From assembly GCA_003260075.1 (NCBI GenBank), contig QLIY01000619.1, forward strand, positions 7,602 to 71,601: a DNA stretch of 64,000 nucleotides. Direction: 5' to 3'. The notes beneath the pieces were generated by a model that was given only the letters and a program-made list of their open reading frames with translations, searched no databases and was not told the origin of the DNA. The stretch comes from Phallusia mammillata (taxonomy: Eukaryota; Chordata; Ascidiacea; Phlebobranchia; Ascidiidae). Below, one piece after another: positions 44,000 to 55,000 of this stretch. How positions within the stretch are numbered: position 1 is the first letter of the stretch; each line of letters starts with the position of its first letter. The translations under genes and the position numbers were made by a program.

Positions 44000-45879
44000 A
44001 TGGCTTCACTACCTAAAGATTACGGTTATGTGGTTGGAACTGGACTTGCAAGTTGGGTTATGTTGCAGGGAATGGCAATGAAAGTTGTCAAAGCTAGAAA
44101 ACAATATGGAGTAGAAGTGAGTTTACTATAAATTGTGTATTTTGCAATTGTATCTTGTTTGTGGAATTGCTAATTTAAAGTTTAACTATCATTGAAACCA
44201 AAACAAACAGTAACTAAAAAAAACTGTGGAATACACGTTTCGTTTTGCAAAGGAAACCTATATAATATACCGTTCTTAACTTTTTTCCTAATCAGGTTTA
44301 TCTCTAGTTAAAGGTTTGGATCAGGGGTGCCCAACCTTTATTGACTCCAGATTTTTGGGGTAGTAGAACTCTCGGGATCTACCATTCCAAGACAAATTAG
44401 TAATATAAAAAACCAACTCTATGTGTTTGTTACCAAAGAATAACATGCATTTTTCGGAGCCTTTTTATATGTTTTCATAGTAGTTTACGTATGATTTATT
44501 TACAGCGCAATGCGCACCATTTTAAACTTGATCCAATACTAATCTTTAAAGTATAATGATAAAAAAAAGTTTAAACCAAACTTAATTTTGATTGACAAGC
44601 CCCAAAATGCAATCTATTTAAAAAAAAAACACAGACCAAACACCTGTACAAAGTAACAATACTGTAACTATTACATTTTTTTGACGTAACAAGGCGCCTG
44701 CTGAGAATTAGTGGTATGAACATATCAATTCTCTTAATATCATTAAGATAAGTCTCTTCTCTCCGAGGTCTTTATGTACAGCAACATTCCTTAAAAATGT
44801 CCAACAAACAACTATTTTAAATTATTTTCTGCATCCCTCACAATTGACTTGATATCAGTCCGAGATCGACCAGTCAATTGCTATCGACAGGTTGGGCACC
44901 CTGGTTTAGATGATTATGCAGCACCATTTATTTTTGTTGTTACTAGCAAATCCCAGTTTTGCTGTTGCATAATGGGTTTTTTTCCAATGTAAAAAATCAA
45001 CTGAATGTGTTTTAATACTTGAAATACTAGAATCTCCCAAAATTTGTGTTGTGCTTGATCCACATAGGAAAGTTAACTTTCCTAATAATTGTTTTTAGTA
45101 CCCAAATATGTACAGTGACAAGGAACCAGCGTTCAATTGTGTTCAACGAGCTCACCAGAACACTTTGGAAGGCCACCCATCATTTCTTTTTATGCTTACT
45201 GTTGGTGGACTTGAATGCCCAGTAAGTGCTTTTGCGCATGTGAATTATGATGGAATAACATTGCATTTTGTGTTGTTTTTTTTAGCTTCTCTTCTCTTGG
45301 ACATAGTTGTATAATCAGGGTTGCTATGTGCTTGTTACAACGATATTTTCCTATTTTTGAAGGACAATGTTTTGGTAAAATTTATGTTTATGACCAACTG
45401 TGTGATTTTGTTTTCTACAGTGATCCGTTTTCTAAAAACTTTTCTTAAATTACTAACAAACTTTTAAGTAATATATTCTTCTGCTGTAAATATTAAAAGT
45501 GTTTAATTGTACAGATTTTTTGACATAAATATTAACAGATTAATTGACAACATTACATCTTACTTCACTCCTCTTTTACTTCACAGAAATTAGGTTGTAG
45601 TCGAATTTAACTGTATTATAACTTAGCATATTAGTTGTCAAATTAATTAATCAAAGTGCTGGTTACTGCCAAGCGATCTAAAATGAACCCATATTTCTTC
45701 ACCAGAGAACCGCAGCTGGACTTGGGATGGTTTGGATTCTGGGAAGAATTGCATACGCTAAGGGTTACTCCAGTGGGGATCCTAAAAATCGCAAATGGGG
45801 AAGTTTTGGATATATTGGAAGCCTTGGTCTACTTGGATTGACAACCTGCTTTGCCTTGAAAAAATTGGAGATTTTGTAA
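44000..45879 (+). CDS. MGST3: Microsomal glutathione S-transferase 3
   Basis: MAPEG-family membrane enzyme of the ER and outer mitochondrial membrane; human MGST3 has leukotriene C4 synthase and glutathione peroxidase-type activities. Three exons: 44000-44116, 45099-45221, 45706-45879 (TAA), all phase 0, coding for 137 residues against 152 in human. Visible features are the N-terminal LPKDYGYVV, first TM helix, [15 protein letters not shown], the MAPEG signature [13 protein letters not shown], and [17 protein letters not shown] near the end. The C terminus stops after LKKLEIL and lacks the short cysteine-containing tail of the human protein. Intron 1 carries an hAT MITE. Its 3' end converges with ASZ1. 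Confidence 0.93.
44322..44903 (+). mobile_element. hAT-type MITE in MGST3 intron 1
   Basis: Ends CAGGGGTGCCCAACCT and its inverted form AGGTTGGGCACCCTG. Flanks GTTTGGAT (44314-44321) and GTTTAGAT (44904-44911) match at 7 of 8 positions. Length 582 bp with no coding capacity seen. CAGGGGTG termini with 8-bp duplications are typical of hAT. Confidence 0.8.
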
Positions 45880-46025
45880 ACAGCATTCTGCAACAATCGT
45901 ATTTTGTAATTTTCAATCTTCAAATCATTTTTCTATTCCATTCCTCTGGTTTTTGTAACATGAATATCACTGATTGAAACACTGTTTTTTTGGTGCTATA
46001 ACAATGCAAGCATAAGGAGAAATAT

Positions 46026-46055
46026 TTTATTGGACCAATCCGCCGTAGAAATAAA
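46026..46055. terminator. Interlocking poly(A) signals of MGST3 and ASZ1
   Basis: AATAAA on the plus strand at 46050-46055 follows the MGST3 stop by about 170 bases. TTTATT at 46026-46031 is AATAAA on the minus strand, about 120 bases after the ASZ1 stop. Since each signal lies beyond the other gene's, the two 3' untranslated regions would overlap. Confidence 0.5.
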
Positions 46056-46151
46056 AATGAATGAAAGAAAATTGGGTAGGCAAAAGAAATACTAATGAAG
46101 AAGAAAATGAAGAATACTACAACATAATTGAGGTTGTCTAGTCTAAACAAG

Positions 46152-48275
46152 TTACAAAACACTTTTTATGACCTGGAAAGAAAATAAAGCTGTCAGGACA
46201 AAGAACAGAGCATAATTTGTTTTTGTGGTAGCTTTTGATATGTGATCAGCTTGATTGAGCTGTAGATTATTTTCAAAAGCTTTTTTAGGAATATTCTTGA
46301 CTGCAACATGCAGACACTTCAATGAGGAGCATAAGCCATGGGTTGTTAGCACGATTTCCTCTACCTACATCAAATAAAATTTATTTACATTGAATGCAGT
46401 TTATGAAAAACATTAAGAATAGATTATATTTGAATACGATACTGACAATGCTGTCAAGGTGAAATATACATGTCTTAAAACCTAAAGGACTAATGACCTA
46501 ATGTTTTTTTCACAAACTTAAATTAACAGACATAGGTTCCTTCTAGTGTTCATCCACCAAGCACATTCTAGGTGATTTCTACTTTTGAGTTTGAAGTAAA
46601 AGTAATCACATGATGGAAAAGCTTCATTTTCTGTACAAACAGCAGACATATTGCAAGTGTGATACTTTAACCTGTTGTAGTACATGACAATGTGGGTCCT
46701 TTTCATAGTGCATATTTGCAGCTGGTGCCAGTAACTGTGGATGAATGATCAGCTGCTTTTGAATGAACCTGTATATATCAACAGATACATGTGATACATG
46801 CAAGATGTGAACATATATCGTACAAAAATCGTAGCCCAGTACCCTAAAGACCTAGAAATGAACTGCAGATGGTCTTTTGAACTTTTGAGAACCGCCTGAA
46901 CATTCTTGAATGTGATACCAGAATGGGCAAGATCGGGCAAACTTTCTTCCTTCCACTCTTGACAGTGCCAATCTCGAACCTGCAAAGAAAAATGCATGAT
47001 ACACAATTTACAAATACTTTGCTAGATAAAAATTCTTACAGCCTTCAGTATTCGTAATTTATAACCATGTTGTTTAATTCCTATTATGTTAAGGTCCTCC
47101 ATAGTGAAATCCAAAAGCTGATCAAACCTAATGTCATGTTCATGAAACAAAGGAATGAGGTGTGGCAAATCCAAACCACATAACAGCAGTTCAAGTTGAC
47201 CGTACCTGCAACAACAAAATATTTATAATTGATTAATATTACTTTGATAAGAATACCAACTTTTCATAATTTTGTGTGTTTTCTTCAATATTTTCAAGTA
47301 GTATGGGCTCTTCGGGTATTTCGGTATTAACCTCTTCATTAGGTTTCACATTTGTAGTTTCCAAATTTCTGTCTTTTTCACAGGTGCTTTCATCTGTATC
47401 TATTTTAGATTCGAGCCAATTATTTGTTTCTTTTAAAATTTTCTTTATTTCAGTAGAAATAGCCTCTTGGTTGACATTAATGTGTAATGGGCCTTTGTTA
47501 GCTAAGCACTTAACCACTTCCATATAGTTTCTGTAAATTGCCCAATCAGCTGCATTCCAGCCTTGCTTGTCCTTTGAATTCAAGTCAATTTTGTCATGAC
47601 CCAATAACACATTCACAATTTCACATTTTCCACCTCGAGCAGCATAAATAAGAGCAGTTCTCCCTGCATTATCCTGCTTTGTTACATCAGCGTTAAATTT
47701 CAACAAAAGTTCAACAATGTTACAAACCAACTTTTCTGGACAACTACTTTTGCATGCTGCCATTATGGCACTACACCCAGAGGGCCCACAAACATTCACA
47801 TTTGCACCTAGCCCCCCCCCCTGTTACAAACCAACTTTTCTGGACAACTACTTTTGCATGCTGCCATTAGGGCACTACACCCAGAGGGTCCACAAACATT
47901 TACATCTGCACCTATTTCAAGTAATTTCTGCACAATTTCAAGTTTTCCAAAATTGGATGCATACATTAATGCTGTCCAGCCAGAACCAAGCAATTTGTTG
48001 CACATTGTTGGGTCACCAGCAAGTATGTTTGCGACCAGTGGTAATGACCCATTAATAACTGCAGTATGCAAGTCAGCTAGCAAAGTAATTTGTCCATTTT
48101 TGATGAACAACGATTGGTCAGCTTGTGGATGGCTAGTTGCAGAATTTGAAGCAACATCTTGTATATTCTCTGTTGTGGATTCACGAGGGGATAAAACTGT
48201 TAAATCAGTTTCATATCCAAAATCAAATGAATCTTCTTCAGCATCGCTGTCTCCAGCAGCAGAAAATTTTAACAT
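46152..48275 (-). CDS. ASZ1: ASZ1/GASZ: ankyrin-repeat, SAM-domain germline protein
   Basis: In mammals ASZ1 sits on mitochondria of germ cells and takes part in piRNA biogenesis. Minus-strand exons: 48275-47261, 47205-47040, 46979-about 46824, 46364-46152 (TAA). The N terminus has an acidic start (SDAEEDSFDFGYETD), then ankyrin repeats (GWTALMYASNFGKLEIVQKLL; GRTALIYAARGGKCEIVNVLL is split by no gap), then a SAM domain (YGQLELLLCGL through MEDLNIIGIKQHGYKL), and a C-terminal hydrophobic helix (YALFFVLTALFSFQVI), as in human ASZ1. A 104-bp duplication with a C run (47812-47821) inside exon 1 breaks the frame. Leaving out one copy gives a 481-residue model, against 475 in human. The third exon's donor is the least certain boundary. 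Confidence 0.88.
47719..47926. repeat. 104-bp offset haplotype duplication inside ASZ1 exon 1
   Basis: The 92-bp block 47719-47810 recurs at 47823-47914, an offset of 104 bases, with a few substitutions (one changes isoleucine to leucine). The C run 47812-47821 lies between. An offset of 104 is not a multiple of three, which explains why the exon appears as two frames. Confidence 0.85.
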
Positions 48276-49084
48276 TTTTGGAGCCTTGAATCAAATCAGG
48301 TGTTTGTCAACAAACTGAAACAAGTTTCATTTTGCCAAAACAGCACTTTGTTATGCTTATGACCAAGTACACTAAACAAAAAATGTTTGCTAACATACAA
48401 ACCAGAGTTGGTATGAAACTACTCTGTCTTTAACTATATTTCGTGTTTGTAATACAATTGCCAGAAGAGCTCTACGCCTGGTTTTATACCTGGTCTGGAA
48501 ACAAGTAATTAAAGAGTAAATAAGTTTCCAGTCCCTCGTGTCAGTGACACTGACAGTCTGTCACATTAACATTTAGGTTTTATACCACAAATTCAACCTG
48601 ATTTTATACTTTATTTGATCAAATCATACTAGTGCAGTGGGACAAACATTGTGTTGTGTTAATCTAAATTGTCAATTACCTTATTATTTTTGAACAATTA
48701 ATAATTGCAGTTTTCTGCGAAAAAACACTGACGATATCATTTCCCGCCAAATGTTTACCGGCAAGTTAGATCCCATGAGATAAACGATAGATCAAGAGGA
48801 GCGTGGAAAATTAAAGATGCATTTGTTTTTTGAGTTGTAACTTTTTTAGTTAGTTGTCTGGTGAATACTTATAATGTTTACTGACCATAAACATTAGTGT
48901 CACTGTCAGATATTGGTTAGTGATAAATATCAAGTAATACAATGTAGACAAATTTATTGCTTTTTGCTTCATAATTCATGCCGGTATTCAAGTCTTCTTA
49001 CTATTATTAATTCCCATTTTTTTAATGTTTACAGAGATGTGTGCTGTTTGGTGTTACAGCAAAAGTTGATGTTTATCTAAGACA
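48276..49084. promoter_or_regulatory. Shared divergent upstream region of ASZ1 and IPO11
   Basis: 809 bases separate the two start codons. A strong pyrimidine tract and TTTACAG at about 49013-49034 suggests an acceptor just upstream of the IPO11 start, either for a 5' untranslated exon or for spliced-leader addition. A motif fitting the E2F consensus (TTTCCCGCCAAA) is at 48740-48751. No TATA box was convincing. Confidence 0.45.
48740..48751 (+). promoter_or_regulatory. E2F-like site
   Basis: TTTCCCGCCAAA fits the TTTSSCGC E2F core, midway in the ASZ1-IPO11 divergent promoter region. A single short match; function untested. Confidence 0.3.
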
Positions 49085-52000
49085 ATGAACTGTTCTTCAG
49101 AAGATTTGATCCTTGTATTAAGGAAGGCCATCAGTCAAGATGCCAACGATTTTCAACCAGCTTCCCAAATGCTCAAGGACTCAGAGTCACAACCCGGTTT
49201 TCACTTTGCATTGCTAAAAATTATTCTCTATCATGATTCCAATGTTGAAGTAAATGCACGTTGGTTAGCTGCGCTGTGTCTTAAAAATGGAATTGATCGG
49301 CACTGGAGAACTCACGGACCTTCACCGATGGGTGATGAAGAGAAAACCTTAATTAAAACGGAGATCCTTAATTGCTTGGATGAACCTGTTCAGCAAGTCA
49401 GTCAAATTAAATATTGTATTTTAAATGGAATTTCTGCTATATTTGCCTGTTTAATGTTTACCTATATATGTGATCCTGTCATCAGAGTATGGCAGCTATA
49501 TATGCAATTTTTTAGGTTTGCACACAGAATTTTGCACCAAAGGCATTTTATTGTCCTGCCTTGACCTCTATTGCTTGCTTTGTGCCAACTGAAATTGGTC
49601 TTGCATGTGGACATAAAGGTCGTGCACACCCAAAATCTTGTCAGGAACTGTCATGTTCTGCAGACTGAAAAGTGCTGTAAAAGAATATCTCACGAACCAA
49701 TCTCTGAAATCTAATTTAGTTTTCAATTTTTTTGAAATTTACTTGCATTTAAAAAATCAATTTTGTTTTATTTCAGATCTCTCTACAGATGGCTGTTGTC
49801 ATATCGAAAATTGCACGTTATGATGTACCAAAACATTGGACAACTTTATTTCCATCTTTATTTAATGAACTCCAACAGATTAATCCATCAGCAGACAATA
49901 TTCGAGACAATACAAAACTCTTGGTGCTGAGATATTTAATGAAAGAACTTTCTTCCAAAAAACTTCCAAATGACCGAAAAACTTTTTCTCAACTTTCAAA
50001 CAGTTGTTTTGACCAGGTTTACGGCTTGTGGCAAAACTTTCATTCAATCTTGATCACCAAACTTGAAACACTAGAAGTTGAAATTGATGTGAACATGCTG
50101 CTAGAAAAGTACATCAATGTACTGAAAGCCATAAAGTATATGTGGATCGATCTAATCATTGAAAAGCAAAATGCATTTTTCGTTGCACTTCTTGGCAACT
50201 TAAAAGCTCTTCTCAATGCAGTTTGTGGACCAACACCACTGCAATTGCCGCAAACAGCCAAAGATAGATTTCACAAACTTTTGCTCACCTATTCAAAGAT
50301 TGTACTAAATTCTGAAGAGGGTGTATTGGGTGGTTTTGCGAGAGACATCTTCGAACTCGCTAGGCAATGCATTTTTGTGCACAGCCGAAACAAGGACTAT
50401 TTTGTGGAAAGGTTTGTTGTCAATTGTTTGAACCAAATCAAGAAAATTGTTGATGCTTCCGCTAATGGAATTGTCACATCACAAGACATGGAAGAACTGT
50501 TAAGGTAAATTTAGAAAGAGATTTGCAATGAAGTTAATAAAAGACTGTATGGTTTGATATGGAAATATTGTCCTATGTGTTTCACTTTGTGTGAAGGAAA
50601 ACATGTACTCCTGTTGTGGTTCCTAATAAAGTAAAATGCATGCTTGGACTCAAAAAAAGTAAACATGGTACAGACATATCTGGTTTATTGCATAATCTGT
50701 TAAAGTGCATAGAGGTTATAAATCCATAGCATTAAAAGTAAATTTCATAAAACAGCTTGACAAATTGGATATGCAGTATATATATCGTAGACCAGATTTG
50801 TCTATGTATATATATCTTTTTGTAAACACAGAATCAAGTTCTCTTTCTCAAACTGTTTTTTCACAGCTTTGCATATGTTTCATGTTCACTTATATTTTTT
50901 CTTTGGGATTTAATTCCAACTTTGATGTAAAATGTACTTCATTTTCAGATGCTTGGTTTTTACGTTTTTCCCACTCAGCAAGGAAGACCTGGAAGAATGG
51001 GAAGAAGATGCAGAAGAATTTTGCTCCGAGGAAATTGGAGAGATTTGGAAATACAACTTGCGACCAAGTGCTGAAGTGTGAATATATTTATATCATAAGT
51101 TGTTTTTAACTACCAGCCCTTAAAAAAACCTAAACTCTTTAATGTACACATGACTGTTAAATGTAAATCAAACTTTTAAAACTTTCAAATTTTAACTTGC
51201 TCGGTCTGTATGCACTGAGTTTGGATAAAAACAACAGCCTAATGATTACTTTGGATAAAGTTTTTTCAGTACATTTTTTTTCCAGACCCTTTTCCTGACA
51301 ATTCTACATGCCAATCCACACCATCTTGTTCCAGTAATTTTGTTAACTCTTCAGAGCATCAATGCCAGAAATGCTGGTAAATATGCATTTGTAATTACCA
51401 AGGCTTTTTGACCTAATGCTACTTGCTGGCAATTATTCTGCTGAAAAACTTAAGAATTGCATAATTCTCTTTAGAGGACCAAAGTCTTGAAACTATATTG
51501 ACAAATGATGCGGTATACTCTGCTGTTGGTCTAGCTGCCAATGAACTGTTTGATGCGATCAACTTTGAGCAGTGGTTTGTTGACGATTTGTTACCTTCTG
51601 TACAAAGATGCCAAACTCATCCTCAGGGAAAGATTGTTCACAGGTCTTTTTTTAGTAATAATAAACACTATTTATGTAAGAAGTTGCTCTTGTTGCAAAT
51701 CTGCCAAATTTTGTTTTACTGAATTGTAGAAACAATTATTTTAAATTAGCTTAAACCAGGGGTGGGCAACCTTTGTTACTGTGGGGCCAAATACAATTGC
51801 CAAAAAGAACATGTGACAATGAAAATGTGTTTTAAATGTATCTAATGGCGACTGTGCTAGACATTTGGCTCTGAAACACTGGTCCGACTGCATTTTGTGG
51901 AACTGGAAATACATGTTACCAGCCCACTAGCAATAAATCAGACTTTTTGTCTATTATGTGTAAATAATTAAATCAACAGGCAACAAAACAGATAGCAAAA

Positions 52001-55000
52001 TAAATCCAAAATAATTTTTTGGTAACCCAAAACAAACAACAAACTTTAAAAAAAATTATCATGATTTTTTAAAGGAGTGTGTTACGGTTGGTTGAGAAGT
52101 GGATTGGTGTCAAACCCCCTACCGAGTCTCGCTGTGTGTTATACGAATTTGTTATTTCATCACTTGATGGCAGAATGGACATGGTAGTGAGGTTGGCTGC
52201 ATCAAGCGCTCTGCGGACATTACTTGATGATTTTGAATTTGATGTTGGTAAGATCTTTGATTCCAAAGAAACCAAGTTAATATTTTTATGTCATGTTTAG
52301 TTGAAAGTTTCTATTTGTGTTTGTGTGATCATTAAAAAGGTTTAAAAAAATTCTGACAAAGATGCAGTTGAAAATATATTATGTCACACTTACAGAAATT
52401 CTTAACAGTTGTGCTCACTTAATAAATGCTGTGTTGGATATTAACAAGAAAAAGTCAAACAGGAAATATTTCAGCAGGAAACCGTTTCGTTGTTTGTTTT
52501 TGTAGGCTATTGAATGAAATGTTGTTTGTTTATTGGTATTCAGACAATAATAATAACCAGCCAGCCAAAATTTCCAAGTTTGATGAACATTTAATGTATA
52601 TTTCCTATGTTCATTTTGGTCTTCCGGCTTAATCAAAGAAACTTTATTAAACAAATAAGTTGTAAAAAATTTGTATTTTTAGAGCTGATTGGCAAGTAAA
52701 TCACTAACAAAAATGTAAAAAAATATCCCTTACTTTCACATGTAAATTAATTGCGTTTTAGATTCATTTGCTCCATTTCAAGAGCAGTGCACTGATTCAC
52801 TTCACAAATTGTTGCAAAACACTGAAAGTGGAGACGCTAAAATGAGGGTGCTGCATGTTTTCAGTTTTGTAATTGAGAGACTTCATAAACATGTTACTTC
52901 AAGCATCCACAAACTGGCACAAATCCTTCCTGACATCTGGCAGAATTCTGAATCACACAATATGCTCCGGTAATAGATTTTGTTTGGTAAATTTTTAGTA
53001 TGTGCAATCTGGTGAAATATGTAAAATTCTTGAAATGCTAATACTGGCCATTACATAGATCTAAGTGACACACTTTCTTAGCCTTTGGCTCTCAAGTCAG
53101 TGCATAGCAAAATTTATGTAAATTTAATGCCCTGGTGAGTTTGTGCAACTGCTCTGCCGAGCACTGAGCATCAAAAATAGTGATGCTCGGTACAGAGTAC
53201 ATGGGTCCTAGCTGTAGTCAGCCCATTCCTACATAATATAAACCTTGAATTTATGCCCCCCCCCCCCCCCCCCCCCCCCCTACATAATATAAACCTTGAA
53301 TTTATGACTTTTTAAATTCATATTATTGGTGCACTCCAAAGTTTTTTTTTATTTGTGTACCTCAGGGTAATTAAAGTTCAAGAAACACTGCATGAAACCA
53401 CAGGATGACTTTAGCAGGATATATATGATTTATGTTGAATTGCATATTAGTTAATCACATATTTCATACTGAACCTCAAACTACAGCAGTTAATAACATT
53501 ACATGCCGTATTTACTCGATTGTAAGCCGCCCTCTATTGTAAGCCGCATGTTGAGGTGTAATAAAAATAATGTAAGCCGCCCTCAATTGTAAGCTGCACG
53601 CTGGAATTTTTGATCCTATTGTTTCTTAATACATCTTTCTGTTGATATAAAGAATAAATATTTACCCAAATCAGTTAGTTACGTTGATCCCCCCCCCCCA
53701 AATTCATATTATTGGTGCACTCCAAAGTTTTTTTATTAGTGTACCTCAGGGTAAATAAAGTTCAAGAAACACTGCATGAAACCACAGGACTTGACTTATA
53801 TACTAAGAATTAGCAGGATATATATGATTTCTGTTTAATTGCATACCCCCCCCCCGTTGATAACTGCACCCAAAAGAATGTATTTTGACGTACAATCTGT
53901 ACATACATACATGTTTTTAACCCCAAATAATTTAAAACGTTGGAGTGTAGAAATAATTTTGGTATAAAATAAAAATGTAAGCCGCCCTCGATTGTAAGCC
54001 GCATAAACGGCAGCTTACAAAAACAACAATATAAGCCGCAGCTTACAATCGAGTAAATACGGTATTAAGACATAGTCCCAAACTAAAGACTGTCATGAGT
54101 TAAGAAGGTAGTCTGGTTAAAAGCATAAAAACCTTGGCGAATTAGAAATGAGATGATCATGTGTGTTTAGTGTGTGTAACAATTTTTTCATCATACATAA
54201 TCAATTTACTAACCATTTATTTTGAACCCTCTTCCTCTCAGATGTGCAGTTGTTTCCACACTTTCCCAAGTGGTCATTGCCCTAAACAGGGACTCAGTAG
54301 GTCTTCACCCATTCTTGCTTGGAGTAATACATTGTAGTACTGATATTCCCCCCCCCCGAACCCTCTTCCTCTCAGATGTGCAGTTGTTTCCACACTTTCC
54401 CAAGTTGTCATTGCCTTAAACAGGGACTCAGTAGGTCTTCACCCATTCCTACTTGGTGTAATACATTGTAGTACTGATATAAATTCACCAGCACATGTCT
54501 ATCTCCTTGCCGATGGTCTCGATCTCTGGCTCAATGTGATGCAAAATGCAACTGAACTCACTGTGGACCTCATGCAGTTGTTTGGCAACATGTTTGGTGA
54601 GAGATTATTTTATTCCTCATTTGTTAATGTGTTTATGTTTTGGATTCTTTCTGTATGGTTAAGGAAGGAATTTTTGAGAATGGTGTGTTTAAAAAAGGTA
54701 ATGGTTTTCTAATGTCCCATTTAAACAAGAAAATGCCAATACCAGGCACCAGTTTGCTGATCCTTATACAATTAAATGAATTTTGTGATTTCATGGTATG
54801 CATTTATCTGGATTGAATTGTTTTTCTGGGAACCTGAGAATTACAATTGCTTCTTAAAAAACATCTAAAATGTTTCTAATTATTAAAAAAAACACTTCAA
54901 AATAAATGACAGTCAGTTTAAAATATGTAGGTGGACCATAAAATAATTACACATTGTTGAGTAAAAGCTATGTTCATCATTTTTCGTGTACTTTTCAAAT

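Noticed and set aside
47717-48318. Plus-strand open frames opposite ASZ1
   Set aside because: They are antisense shadows of the ankyrin exon; the minus-strand frame has clear ankyrin repeats and matching splice phases.
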